A DNA stretch of 64,000 nt from Micavibrio sp. UBA6147 (lineage in GTDB: Bacteria > Pseudomonadota > Alphaproteobacteria > Micavibrionales > UBA1664): contig DIUX01000002.1 in NCBI GenBank assembly GCA_002423185.1, positions 902,944 to 966,943 on the forward strand, in the 5' to 3' direction. Shown here one piece after another: positions 18,346 to 26,937 of this stretch. The position numbers were made by a program, and so were the translations under genes. The notes under the pieces are model-generated. The model did not search any database. It had not been told where the DNA came from and was given only the letters and a program-made list of their open reading frames with translations. Each line of letters opens with the position of its first letter. Position 1 is the stretch's first letter.

Positions 18346-19047
18346 ATGTGTGGCCGTTATGCGGTTTTTGCATCACTGAGGGAAATTTGTCGCCGTTTCG
18401 GGGCGTTGCCGCCGGACGAAACGCAGGCGCAGGGCTGGAAACCCCTGTATAACGCCGCTCCGATGATGGATGTGCCGATCATTATTCGTGGCCAGATGGG
18501 GTTTGCGCGATGGGGGTTTGTCCCGACATGGGCGAAGGACGAACAAAACGCAGCAAAGCTGATAAACGCCCGCAGTGAAACCATCGCCGAAAAACCGACA
18601 TTCAAGGATGCGTGGATCAAACGCCGGCGGTGCCTTATCCCCGCCAACGGGTTTTATGAATGGAAAAAACAAGGCGCTGACCAAGGCGCGTATTTTATCG
18701 GCCCCGATTACGATGTGCCGCACGGCACGGAGGATATGATCAACGGCAATGTCGTTTTTGGGTTTGCGGGGCTGTGGGAGGTCTGGAATGACCGCGTCGG
18801 CTTTACCATCCTGACCCGCCCTGCCCGCCCGTCACTGGAGCATATTCACGCGCGGGAGCCGGTCATTTTTTCGCCGCAGCAAGCCGATCTATGGTTCAAC
18901 AGTGATTATGGCGGGGCACAGACGATGATGGAAGAACAAACCCATGAGGCCATTCGGTTTTGGCGCGTCGGGCCCGATGTCGGGTCGGTCAAAAATAATG
19001 ATCCGGCCTTGTTAAAGCCGGATCATCAGTCTTCGGTTTTATTATGA
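18346..19047 (+). CDS. SOS response-associated peptidase / abasic-site processing protein (SRAP, YedK/HMCES family)
   Basis: 233 residues beginning MCGRY. After removal of Met1, Cys2 becomes the catalytic N-terminal residue that forms a thiazolidine crosslink with abasic sites in single-stranded DNA. The other family residues are present: N75-A-R (LINARSET), E105 in NGFYEW, and H168 in HAREPVI. The usual motif is H.RMPVI, so a Glu replaces Met. The protein shields abasic sites at replication forks. It lies divergent from gdhZ with a 132-base gap. A 10-bp stem-loop covers the last codons (18998-19026). Confidence 0.92.
   Translation: MCGRYAVFASLREICRRFGALPPDETQAQGWKPLYNAAPMMDVPIIIRGQMGFARWGFVPTWAKDEQNAAKLINARSETIAEKPTFKDAWIKRRRCLIPANGFYEWKKQGADQGAYFIGPDYDVPHGTEDMINGNVVFGFAGLWEVWNDRVGFTILTRPARPSLEHIHAREPVIFSPQQADLWFNSDYGGAQTMMEEQTHEAIRFWRVGPDVGSVKNNDPALLKPDHQSSVLL
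18998..19026 (+). other. Stem-loop in the 3' end of the SRAP gene
   Basis: ATGATCCGGC / GCCGGATCAT form a perfect 10-bp stem with a 9-base loop, inside the coding sequence about 20 bases before the stop. It is followed by a modest T-rich stretch (CGGTTTTATT), so it might stabilise the 3' end or terminate weakly. Confidence 0.5.
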
Positions 19048-19101
19048 AACCTGTCTTATAAACCCATCAAAAAACAACAACGGATCGTAATGCGGCGGGG
19101 C

Positions 19102-19127
19102 AGGGCGGCGGTATAATCGGCCGCCCT
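19102..19127. terminator. Hairpin between convergent genes, possible bidirectional terminator
   Basis: AGGGCGGC / GCCGCCCT, 8-bp GC stem with a 10-base loop, sits between the SRAP gene (stop 19047) and the minus-strand gene ending at 19137. T-tracts are short on both sides. Confidence 0.45.
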
Positions 19128-19136
19128 TTATGCGCA

Positions 19137-19835
19137 TTATTTCGGTTGTTTTTTAACGCCGCGTGGTTTGGCGTCGTTGAGGAGCTGAGCGGTGCTGGCA
19201 CGCTCGGCATTGCTGTCTTTCAAGAGCCAAGAGGCGCGGACAAACTTGTCGTTGCCGTCAACGAGGGCTTCGGGCGCTGGCTTCGAGAACTCTTCTTTGG
19301 CTTGCGCGATTTTGCCTTCGGCGGTGCCTTTGAACTCACCGGCAAGGCTGGTCGCGGCGGCTCTGGCTTTTTCGAAGAAACTAAGGGCGCGGCCTTTGAC
19401 TTGATCGGCTTTGGCTTTGCCGCCTTCTTTGGCGATTTCGGCCAGTTGTTTCGGGTCTTTGGTGCCGAGGTTATAAGCCATGGCGAGGGTCGCGGCAATG
19501 GTGATGCCGGTTTCGCGGGCCTCTTGGATGGCTTGTTCTTTCAACGCTGCGAATGTTTTTTGTGCTTCGTCTTTATTCTTGGGCAAGCCGAGTTCACTGA
19601 TGGTTGTTTCAACGCGGCCTTTGGCGCCTTCGATCGTGCCTTTAATGTCAAGAACATTGACGGGGTTGAGAGCCTCAACCGGTGTGAATTCAGGGGTTTT
19701 TTTAACGCGGTAAAGCGTGACGTCGCCGTCAACGGCCTGCGCGTAAGCCAGCATTTGGCGCGCCGTGCCGAAACGGACATAATCGTCGCCTTGGTCGAGC
19801 TTTGCGTTTTCTACTACTGCATAATATGCGGTCAT
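19137..19835 (-). CDS. Hypothetical Ala/Lys-rich helical protein, 232 residues
   Basis: Not recognised. The start ATG at 19835 (MTAYYAVVENAKLDQ) has AAAGG upstream; an open frame to 19922 is less likely. The first ~65 residues look like a small beta-rich domain, followed by a long helical, Ala/Lys/Glu-rich region (about 75-200) reminiscent in composition of phasins or other amphipathic surface-binding proteins, then a polar tail rich in Lys. There is no signal peptide; residues about 118-130 (TGITIAATLAMAY) are moderately hydrophobic but too short for a sure membrane segment. It has its own near-consensus -35 promoter. Function unknown; phasin-like is only a compositional guess. Confidence 0.65.
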   Translation of the reverse strand: MTAYYAVVENAKLDQGDDYVRFGTARQMLAYAQAVDGDVTLYRVKKTPEFTPVEALNPVNVLDIKGTIEGAKGRVETTISELGLPKNKDEAQKTFAALKEQAIQEARETGITIAATLAMAYNLGTKDPKQLAEIAKEGGKAKADQVKGRALSFFEKARAAATSLAGEFKGTAEGKIAQAKEEFSKPAPEALVDGNDKFVRASWLLKDSNAERASTAQLLNDAKPRGVKKQPK

Positions 19836-19903
19836 TGTTTGATACCTTTCCGTCAGATGGTGTTTGTGTATTTTTTCATAATAATAAAAACCGAATAAAG
19901 AGA

Positions 19904-19932
19904 TGCATAAACAAGTTTTCATAATATGTCAA
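19904..19932 (-). promoter_or_regulatory. Putative sigma70 promoter of the 232-residue gene
   Basis: On the minus strand TTGACA (19932-19927), 17-base spacer, TATGCA (19909-19904). The leader to the ATG at 19835 would be about 60 bases. The -35 is perfect and the -10 weak. Confidence 0.5.
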
Positions 19933-20619
19933 ACTTTTTTCATAACCTTAAGTTGATATTTTAAGGTGGGGGATTTCACGACGGCCTGAGGCCTTCATCA
20001 TATTCGCTATCCTGTTGCGCCGCTGTGGCTCCAACTCCTTTTTATCGCGTTGCTTGCCCGATGAATACTCAGTTAGAGCCGCGTGATGCATCGTGCCATT
20101 TTGTTTATAGAGTTAAGAACGGGAGCCGAGCCGTTAAGGCAGGGCGGCCTTATGTACTTCTTACGCCCTGAACTTCTCCTTATATAAGGGGGCAAACAAA
20201 CCGTATTAGGGCGAGGGCGCAGGTTGGGGCAGGGCGCACGGGAACGTTCGAGGGGGCGCACGGCGTGGGCGCTCGGGGGAAACAGAGTGACGGTGGTGGC
20301 CTCAAATGTGCCGATTTACGGGCGCGGAAATCGCTTTTACGCCGCTCGTGCATCGCCTTTAACACAGGATTTTCGCCGGATTAGTTTTTCAAGAAGTTAT
20401 CCTTCATTTTTTTCTTGACAGTTTTTCATAAGACGTGCAATGAATGCCCTAGCACATGTTTTATGAAAATTAGATGCGGTTTGTGCCGCCCTTGTTTTTG
20501 ATGTGATCGGCGCTGTTTTTAGTGTGATTAATGTCAATGAAACAAAGGCATAGCGGATTTAAGTAAGAATATTAGAGTGCTAGATTTTTACACCATTGAA
20601 CCAGATTAGGGAGTAAGAA
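19933..20619. other. Long intergenic region with inverted and direct repeats, no convincing gene
   Basis: About 690 bases between divergent genes. Short frames of about 60 codons exist but none has a ribosome binding site or recognisable product. Notable items: a nested inverted repeat, CGCCCT (20164-20169) with AGGGCG (20208-20213) around the 12-base palindrome CCTTATATAAGG (20178-20189); a G-rich stretch (about 20210-20280) with the direct repeat GGGCGCACGG at 20232 and 20254; and a perfect TTGACA at 20415-20420 without a good -10. It could hold a structured leader or small RNA, or be a decayed gene. I matched it to no known RNA family (not RNase P, SRP RNA, tmRNA or 6S by their core motifs). 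Confidence 0.5.
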
Positions 20620-22290
20620 ATGACGGTTGATGTAAGCAAACTCGAGAAGATTGAAGACGAAGTCGGCAATGTTCTGGGCTATGTACAAGGCGATAACGTG
20701 ATCGATGAAGACGGATCCGTGATCGGCGAAATTGATGCAGACGGCGACGCCGTTTTCCACGAAACAGAAGAAGTCCTCGAAGATATCGCAGCCTCCACGG
20801 CCTCGTACACTCAAGATGAGGACGGCGCAGACTATAACTTGATGCAAGTTGTCGATAACTATATCGAAGCATTGCACGGCCGCGGTCTGGCGCTGATGGA
20901 CCCGCCGGAATATCCGTCCGACGCTGTTTTGACCGCCATCAAAGACGAAAAGGTCAAAGAAACTCAGCAAATGCTGCGTGACCTTATGGATGGCTTGATG
21001 AACGAGATTGACTTTAACGACCTCAACACTATCTCCAATTTCGGTCGTGACCGTTCGGACGAGATGATGAAATTGTCGCTTGAAATTCTCGACTCTGAAG
21101 ACGCCGAAGGCAACATCAGCAAAAAATACACCGAAGCCAAACAACATGTCGAAGCCATCAAAAATGATGACTTTTTCTCTCAAGTTGCCGGTCTTGCCGA
21201 CCGTCAGGCCGGTAAAGCGGTTGACTTCGTCAAGAAAAACCCAGGCAAGACAGCCGCCGCCGGTGCCGCCGGTGTCGGAGCGTTGATTGTCGGGGCGCCT
21301 ATCGCCATCGGTGGCGCGGCCTTGGCTTACGTCGGCTCCAAATTCTGGAAAAAGAAAGAGGAGAACGCCCAAGACGAACTCCGTAAAGAAGCCAACAACC
21401 TCGCCAAAGAACTCAAAAGAATGCGTGAGCGCGGTGACAAAGCGTTTGCAGCCCTCGAAGAGTCTGCCGAAGCGATGCATGAGCGTCACTCAAACTCCAA
21501 GCGCGCGATTGCCGCTTTGCTCTTGCAACACCGCAGAACCTGCGTGTTCTTGAGCGCAGCCAAAGAGATCGAGCGCCGGATTGAGGTTGATATTCTTCCG
21601 GTTATTAAAACGGCTTATAACGAAGCCGTCAAAGCCGGCGGCCCAAGCGAAGACTTGAAAGCGCAGCTTGAAACGATGGCAAACGCCCACGAAGCGATTA
21701 CCTTCCGTGTCAACAGCTTGCAAACAGCCTACGCAACCAGCGTTGCCGAAGCGCAGCGCCAGCGTAACTTGCAAATCGCCTTGGCCAAAACCGACATGAA
21801 GATCAAAGATCACTTGACCGAAACGAAGTCCCAATGGACATTCCGCCTCGGTCAATCGATTGAAACACTGCGGACGCTGTCGATTATCGAAGCCGTTGAC
21901 GACATGGACAAATTGTCCGACGAAATGGTCGTTGCCGGTTCCGATATGGATCAAGTAACGGGTGCTTTGGTCAAGCGTTCCTCCGAACGCGCAGCGGTTG
22001 ACCCCGCCTTGGTGGCAGAAGCCTTGGCAAAAACCGCGAAGACAGCTGAATTGCTGGCATCCAGCGGCGCAGGCAAACAAAAAGCCGACCGTGCCTTGCT
22101 GGCCGGTGCCGTAAGAGACCTCAACGCGACGGCCGAAAAAGCCCGCAATACGAGACTCTTGCCGCCGACCTCACGCCCCAAAACGGCAGAACAAGACAAC
22201 GGCAAGCCGGAGCAACCACGCCTTGGCAAACCGGCGCCCGCCACAAACGGTGCCCGCCGCGTCAAACGCGCAGGCCCGAAGCCTGAGTAA
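20620..22290 (+). CDS. TelA-like (toxic anion resistance family) protein, tentative
   Basis: 556 residues. The N-terminus (about 1-50) has repeated G.V..D.DG..IGEI-type segments resembling short beta repeats; a helical region follows, then a Gly/Ala-rich hydrophobic stretch (about 206-232, GKTAAAGAAGVGALIVGAPI) that may insert in or lie on the membrane, then a long coiled-coil half (about 240-505) and a basic Pro-rich tail. The pattern of the coiled-coil half (QSIETLRTLSIIEAV..., ...LLASSGAGKQKADRALL) resembles TelA/KlaA proteins associated with Ter systems, but this is pattern similarity only. Start is well supported by AGGGAG nine bases upstream. The next gene follows after 281 bases. It could instead be an unrelated membrane-associated coiled-coil protein. 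Confidence 0.5.
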   Translation: MTVDVSKLEKIEDEVGNVLGYVQGDNVIDEDGSVIGEIDADGDAVFHETEEVLEDIAASTASYTQDEDGADYNLMQVVDNYIEALHGRGLALMDPPEYPSDAVLTAIKDEKVKETQQMLRDLMDGLMNEIDFNDLNTISNFGRDRSDEMMKLSLEILDSEDAEGNISKKYTEAKQHVEAIKNDDFFSQVAGLADRQAGKAVDFVKKNPGKTAAAGAAGVGALIVGAPIAIGGAALAYVGSKFWKKKEENAQDELRKEANNLAKELKRMRERGDKAFAALEESAEAMHERHSNSKRAIAALLLQHRRTCVFLSAAKEIERRIEVDILPVIKTAYNEAVKAGGPSEDLKAQLETMANAHEAITFRVNSLQTAYATSVAEAQRQRNLQIALAKTDMKIKDHLTETKSQWTFRLGQSIETLRTLSIIEAVDDMDKLSDEMVVAGSDMDQVTGALVKRSSERAAVDPALVAEALAKTAKTAELLASSGAGKQKADRALLAGAVRDLNATAEKARNTRLLPPTSRPKTAEQDNGKPEQPRLGKPAPATNGARRVKRAGPKPE

Positions 22291-22571
22291 TCAGGATTTG
22301 GGTTCGCGGGAACACCCGCCAATATTGTAACGAGATAAGGGAACAGCCCGTCGCCCATTCTAGGCGGGCGTTCCTTCCCCCTCTTCATTCTTGGCGCCGG
22401 CACAGCTGCCATAAACGAAGAAACACCGGAAATTTACTTTCCGAAATCTGGTCTGAAGCCGCCTGTTATGACGTGTATCAAAGCGGTCGTGACAGGCGGT
22501 TTTCATTATCAAACACTGAATAAAACACAGAAAAAATATGCCGTGAGGCGGAACATACGGGACGAAACATA

Positions 22572-23822
22572 ATGCGCACAGGGGGAATGGGAGCGGTGAT
22601 GGCCATGCAAATGCAAGCACAACATGACAGAGAAAAAAACGCCCTCCAGCAGCCGTTAAACGCCCGCCGCGCCGGCCCCGTACGGACAAAATTATTCTGG
22701 GTTGTTCCCGCGCTTGAAGAACCAAAACAAGAAGTGACGGTCTGGTCGAGCATGACCTCCGGCACCGCCGTTATAATGCCCCCCAAACACGAAGCCCCGC
22801 CGGAACGCGCCGAAGCACGATTTCTATGCGCGGCACAAAGCCCGCTGACGCGGCTTTGGAGCATCGTTCCGGTCACACGCTATGCCGACCCTGACCAAGG
22901 AATGGTGGAGGAATACGGCCACCCCATTGCCGAAAAACTCGAATTCACGCGGATGTTACAACATTTATGCGATTACGAGATGGTGATGGAAACAAAATCC
23001 GTCCCCACGAAAACGGAACAAAGCGTGAAACGCATGGAATATTTCCGCGATTTCGCCGAAAAAGAAGGGATCGTGTTTGAACAAAATACCGGACGCCCCA
23101 GCCTTTTGGTCAATGGCGCTTTCCCGCAAGTCGCAGGGCAATACGACGCACAGGCGATGGAACGCGCCAGCACCGCCTTCGCCCAAGCCGCGAGCGCCAA
23201 TGCGGCGGCGGATATCAAGGGGACGGCGTTTGACCGGATGTTGGGAGGGTCTTATTTCCATGTCGATCTCGACGGATTGGTCAATGATGTGAAGGCCTTG
23301 AGCGCGTGCAAACATTTTGCCGAGCATTTCGGCAAGGCATCAGGGACGTTGAGTAACGCCAGCCACAAGGGGACGTTTGTCTATCACGTCGAACGATATG
23401 ATTATACGGAAAAAGTCGACCTCGCCAAACAATTCCGCCAGCATTTGAAAAACTGTAAAAAGGCGTCCGACGCTTTACCCGCCGGCAAGGCCAAATCGAC
23501 CTTGCAAGACGCTTCGCTCTTCGCCGAATTCGTATATGATATGATGGCGCTGCGGATGGAGTTCAAGGGCTTGATCAGTGGCGAGAAGGTTGTCGATGGC
23601 GAGGCCAGAACATTCAAGAGCAATATCGAAAAAATCAAGGATAAATACGCATCGACCATGTCGCCGGAAAACGCGGAGCGGATTGCTAACGTGGCGGTGG
23701 ATTGGCTCTCACCATGCCCTGTGCAGCATCTTCATCTGGTGAGGGACAGCATAAACAACGCCGTGAGTGAATCGCAGTATAATATGAGCCTGCGTATTTA
23801 CGGCAATCGGGGTTTGCGGTAG
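22572..23822 (+). CDS. Hypothetical protein, about 416 residues
   Basis: No family recognised. The protein is soluble, with a variable N-terminal ~90 residues and a helical middle and C-terminal region (about 120-400) containing HVDLDGLVNDVKALSACKHF and SLFAEFVYDMMALRMEFKGL. No signal peptide, membrane segment or catalytic motif could be seen. The start is uncertain: ATG 22572 has little ribosome binding site, while ATG 22599 (MAMQMQ) is preceded by GGGGGA/GGAG-like sequence. It follows the TelA-like gene in the same direction after 281 bases and precedes the gcv operon by 243 bases, so it may be linked with the TelA-like gene functionally, but that is only proximity. Confidence 0.6.
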   Translation: MRTGGMGAVMAMQMQAQHDREKNALQQPLNARRAGPVRTKLFWVVPALEEPKQEVTVWSSMTSGTAVIMPPKHEAPPERAEARFLCAAQSPLTRLWSIVPVTRYADPDQGMVEEYGHPIAEKLEFTRMLQHLCDYEMVMETKSVPTKTEQSVKRMEYFRDFAEKEGIVFEQNTGRPSLLVNGAFPQVAGQYDAQAMERASTAFAQAASANAAADIKGTAFDRMLGGSYFHVDLDGLVNDVKALSACKHFAEHFGKASGTLSNASHKGTFVYHVERYDYTEKVDLAKQFRQHLKNCKKASDALPAGKAKSTLQDASLFAEFVYDMMALRMEFKGLISGEKVVDGEARTFKSNIEKIKDKYASTMSPENAERIANVAVDWLSPCPVQHLHLVRDSINNAVSESQYNMSLRIYGNRGLR

Positions 23823-24065
23823 TTCGCGGACGCTGATGCGTCAGGCTTGGTCGAGGGGGCAATCGGGCGGCGTCGGCGATGCGGCCTTCGCATATGCACA
23901 AAAACAATCGTCATTTTCCTTGCGAATAAATAAAAATTAATCCGTTGGGTGTCTGGATTTTCGGCGCTGGATAGGCTATGCAGATGTATTATTTTCATCT
24001 CGCCCGCCTTTGGCATTGCTTCGTAATGGCGGCGGCGCGACATAACCAGCGGACGGATCGGATTC

Positions 24066-25169
24066 ATGAACAAGACCCCCCTTCACGCACATCACTTGAA
24101 ACTTTCCGCCAAAATGGGCGAATTCGCCGGATACGACATGCCGCTTTATTACGGCGAAGGCGTCGTCGCCGAACATGAGTGGGTGCGCAGCCATGCCGGT
24201 CTTTTTGACGTGTCACATATGGGGCAAGTCACGGTGACGGGCGCGGGCGCGGCGGCATTCTTCGAAAAGCTCACCCCGTCAGCGTTTCAATCCTTGGCAC
24301 ATGGGGTGGCGAAATACACGGTCTTGACCAACGAAAACGGCGGCATTATTGACGACCTCATCATTACCCGCACCGGCGATGATGCGTTTTTCGCCGTGAT
24401 TAACGCGGGATGCAAGGACAAAGACATTGCATGGATGAAGGCGAATTTGCCCTCTGGCCTCACCTTCACCGTTTTGGACGATCGCGCCTTGATCGCCCTG
24501 CAAGGCCCGAAGGCGGAAGGCGCCCTGCGCGATGTTTTGGGGATTGATGCGGCGGATCTTGGCTATATGCGCATGACCACCGCGAAACTTGCCGACGGCA
24601 CGGAGGTTTTCATCAGCCGCCTCGGCTACACCGGCGAAGACGGGTTTGAGTTGAGCGTTCCGAGCGCCAAAGCTGGCAAAGTTTGGGATGACCTTCTCTC
24701 CCATGACGATGTCAAACCGATCGGCCTTGCGGCGCGGGACAGCTTGCGCCTCGATATGGGCTATCCGCTCTATGGTCATGATATTGACGACACGACATCG
24801 CCGGTTGAGGCTGATATTGCATGGGTGATCGGCAAGCAAAACACCGGATTCTTGGGCGCTCATCGCGTCCTCAAGGAAAAGGGCGAGGGGGCTTCACGCC
24901 GCCGCGTCGGGCTGGCCTTGATCGACAAAGGCGTCGCCCGCGAAGGCAGCGAGATTTTCGACCCCGCCGCCCCCGACCGCAAAATCGGCGTGTTGACGAG
25001 CGGGAGCTTCTCGCCCAGCCTCAAGCAATCCATCGGGCAAGGCTATGTCGAGAGCGCCTTCGCCAAGGAAGGGCAAGATGTCCTGATCCGCGTGCGTGGA
25101 CGCGATTTGCGCGCGAGCATCAGCAAAATGCCCTTCGTCAAGGCCGGCACGAAATCGGCGGCGAAATAA
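24066..25169 (+). CDS. gcvT: Aminomethyltransferase, glycine cleavage T-protein
   Basis: 367 residues, normal length. It begins NKTPLHAHHLKLSAKMGEFAGYDMPLYY, and has GLFDVSHMGQ, the folate-site region and RLGYTGEDGFE characteristic of GcvT. It transfers the methylene group from the aminomethyl-lipoyl H-protein to tetrahydrofolate, releasing ammonia. First gene of gcvT-gcvH-gcvPA-gcvPB, with a 43-base gap to gcvH. I looked for a glycine riboswitch in the 243-base leader and found none of its conserved blocks. Confidence 0.97.
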   Translation: MNKTPLHAHHLKLSAKMGEFAGYDMPLYYGEGVVAEHEWVRSHAGLFDVSHMGQVTVTGAGAAAFFEKLTPSAFQSLAHGVAKYTVLTNENGGIIDDLIITRTGDDAFFAVINAGCKDKDIAWMKANLPSGLTFTVLDDRALIALQGPKAEGALRDVLGIDAADLGYMRMTTAKLADGTEVFISRLGYTGEDGFELSVPSAKAGKVWDDLLSHDDVKPIGLAARDSLRLDMGYPLYGHDIDDTTSPVEADIAWVIGKQNTGFLGAHRVLKEKGEGASRRRVGLALIDKGVAREGSEIFDPAAPDRKIGVLTSGSFSPSLKQSIGQGYVESAFAKEGQDVLIRVRGRDLRASISKMPFVKAGTKSAAK

Positions 25170-25212
25170 TATAACCACCACACCAACCACCATAAAAAAT
25201 AAGGACACAAAT

Positions 25213-25596
25213 ATGCCAGCGGATTTAAAATACACAAAAGACCATGAATGGCTGAAGATCGAAGGCGGCAATGTCGCCGTCGTCGGAATCACCGAATACG
25301 CACAAGACGCGCTGGGCGACCTTGTTTATGTCGAGCTTCCAAGCATTGGGCGCAGCTTGAAAAAGGGTGAGGATTTCGCCGTGGTTGAATCGGTGAAAAC
25401 GGCGGCGGAGGTTTACTCGCCGGTCACGGGCGAAGTCGTGGCCGTGAATGACGACCTTCCCGACAACCCCGAAAAAATCAAGGAATCTATTGAGGCTGGC
25501 TGGATCGCCAAAATCAAGATGACCGACCCTGCGGATATGGAAGGCTTGATGGACAAGTCGTCTTATGCTGCGTTTTTGAAGGGGCTTACGGGCTAA
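25213..25596 (+). CDS. gcvH: Glycine cleavage H-protein
   Basis: 127 residues; carries lipoate on Lys62 in the motif VVESVKTAAEVYSP and shuttles aminomethyl groups between the P, T and L proteins. The start at 25213 (MPADLKYTKDHEWL) has AAGGA eight bases upstream and the standard N-terminus; a frame open from 25096 would run back into gcvT and is not the real start. It sits between gcvT and gcvPA, 43 and 63 bases from each. The L-protein (lipoamide dehydrogenase) is not in the window. Confidence 0.97.
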   Translation: MPADLKYTKDHEWLKIEGGNVAVVGITEYAQDALGDLVYVELPSIGRSLKKGEDFAVVESVKTAAEVYSPVTGEVVAVNDDLPDNPEKIKESIEAGWIAKIKMTDPADMEGLMDKSSYAAFLKGLTG

Positions 25597-25659
25597 GATT
25601 TTGCGCCATACGGCGTATCGGACAACGGACACTGACCTTAAGGTAAAGGAATAAAGGCG

Positions 25660-26937
25660 ATGCGGTATCTACCCCTGACCCACGACAACAGAATGGAGAT
25701 GTTGGAAGCCATCGGCGCGAAGTCGGTCGATGACTTGTACAAAGACGTCCCCAAAAAAGCCTTCATCACCGGCCTTGCCAATCTGCCTTTGCATAAGGGC
25801 GAGATGGAGGTTGAGAAAATCCTGTCCGATTACGCCAATCAAAACCACGCGGCGTGTGACGGGCCGTTCTTTTTGGGCGCGGGGTGCTATTACCACCATG
25901 TGCCGGCAACGGTTGATTATGTGATCCAGCGGTCTGAATTCTTGACCGCCTACACCCCGTACCAGCCCGAAATCGCCCAAGGTACGTTACAGGTCATTTT
26001 TGAATACCAAACCATGATCGCGATGATCACGGGGATGGAAATCGCCAACGCCTCGCTCTATGACGGGGCGACGGCAATGGCGGAGGCGGCGCTCATGGCG
26101 ATGCGCCTGACCCGCCGCAACGGTATTGTCCTGAAAGGGGCGCCGCACCCGCATTATAAAGAAGTGCTGGAAAGCTATATGAAGAACTTCTCCGACGTCG
26201 CCTTGCAAGGGCAGGTGTCGGAGGAAACCGCCTGCGTGATCGTGCAATACCCCGATTTCCGCGGCGAGCTTCACGACCTCAAGGCGATCCGCAAGGAATG
26301 CGACGCGGCGGGCGCGAAAATGGTCGTGGTGGTGAACGAGATTGTCGCGCTCGGCATGCTCCCCGCCCCCGACATGGCGGATATCGTCTGCGGTGAGGCA
26401 CAATCGGTCGGATTGGCGATGAGCTTCGGCGGCCCGCATTTAGGCTTTATGGGATGCCGCGCCGAATATGTCCGGCAAATGCCGGGGCGGCTCTGCGGTG
26501 AAACGGTTGATGCCGATGGACGCCGTTCCTTCGTTTTGACCCTCTCCACCCGCGAACAACATATCCGCCGCGAAAAGGCGACGTCGAACATCTGCACCAA
26601 CCAAGGCCTGTGCGCCCTTGCATTCACCGTGCATATGGCGTTGCTCGGCGAAGGCGGGTTTAAACATCTGGCGCAATTAAACCATGAACGCGCTTGCCAC
26701 CTCGCCGATGCCTTGGACAAATTGGAGGGCGTGAGCGTGGTTAACAAGACATTCTTCAACGAATTTGTTGTGAAATTGTCCAAGCCCGCGCGGGACGTTG
26801 TCGATGCGCTGGTCAAAAAAGGCATCATCGCGGGATACCCCGTGAGCGAGCATGAATTGCTCGTCACCGCCACCGAAATGACATCGGCGGATGATATAAA
26901 AACCCTGTGCGCCGAATTGGCGGGAGTTCTGGCATGA
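25660..26937 (+). CDS. gcvPA: Glycine dehydrogenase (decarboxylating) subunit 1
   Basis: 425 residues, the N-terminal half of P-protein as a separate polypeptide. Begins MRYLPLTHDNRMEML and has GAGCYYHHVPATVDYVIQR, TPYQPEIAQGTLQ and SFGGPHLGFMGCR. Together with GcvPB it forms the PLP-dependent glycine decarboxylase. The ribosome binding site is AAGG about ten bases upstream. Its stop overlaps the gcvPB start by four bases (ATGA at 26934-26937), implying translational coupling. Confidence 0.96.
   Translation: MRYLPLTHDNRMEMLEAIGAKSVDDLYKDVPKKAFITGLANLPLHKGEMEVEKILSDYANQNHAACDGPFFLGAGCYYHHVPATVDYVIQRSEFLTAYTPYQPEIAQGTLQVIFEYQTMIAMITGMEIANASLYDGATAMAEAALMAMRLTRRNGIVLKGAPHPHYKEVLESYMKNFSDVALQGQVSEETACVIVQYPDFRGELHDLKAIRKECDAAGAKMVVVVNEIVALGMLPAPDMADIVCGEAQSVGLAMSFGGPHLGFMGCRAEYVRQMPGRLCGETVDADGRRSFVLTLSTREQHIRREKATSNICTNQGLCALAFTVHMALLGEGGFKHLAQLNHERACHLADALDKLEGVSVVNKTFFNEFVVKLSKPARDVVDALVKKGIIAGYPVSEHELLVTATEMTSADDIKTLCAELAGVLA

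Noticed and set aside
20073..20365. Short minus-strand frames of about 60 codons in the intergenic region
   Set aside because: No ribosome binding site, Pro/Arg-rich composition typical of chance frames in GC-rich DNA.
22339..22375. Hairpin GGAAC...GTTCC after the TelA-like gene
   Set aside because: Bulged stem with a C-rich rather than T-rich tail; terminator not supported.
23823..24065. Glycine riboswitch before gcvT
   Set aside because: The conserved tandem-aptamer blocks are not seen; only an AT-rich gap with a coding-like remainder.
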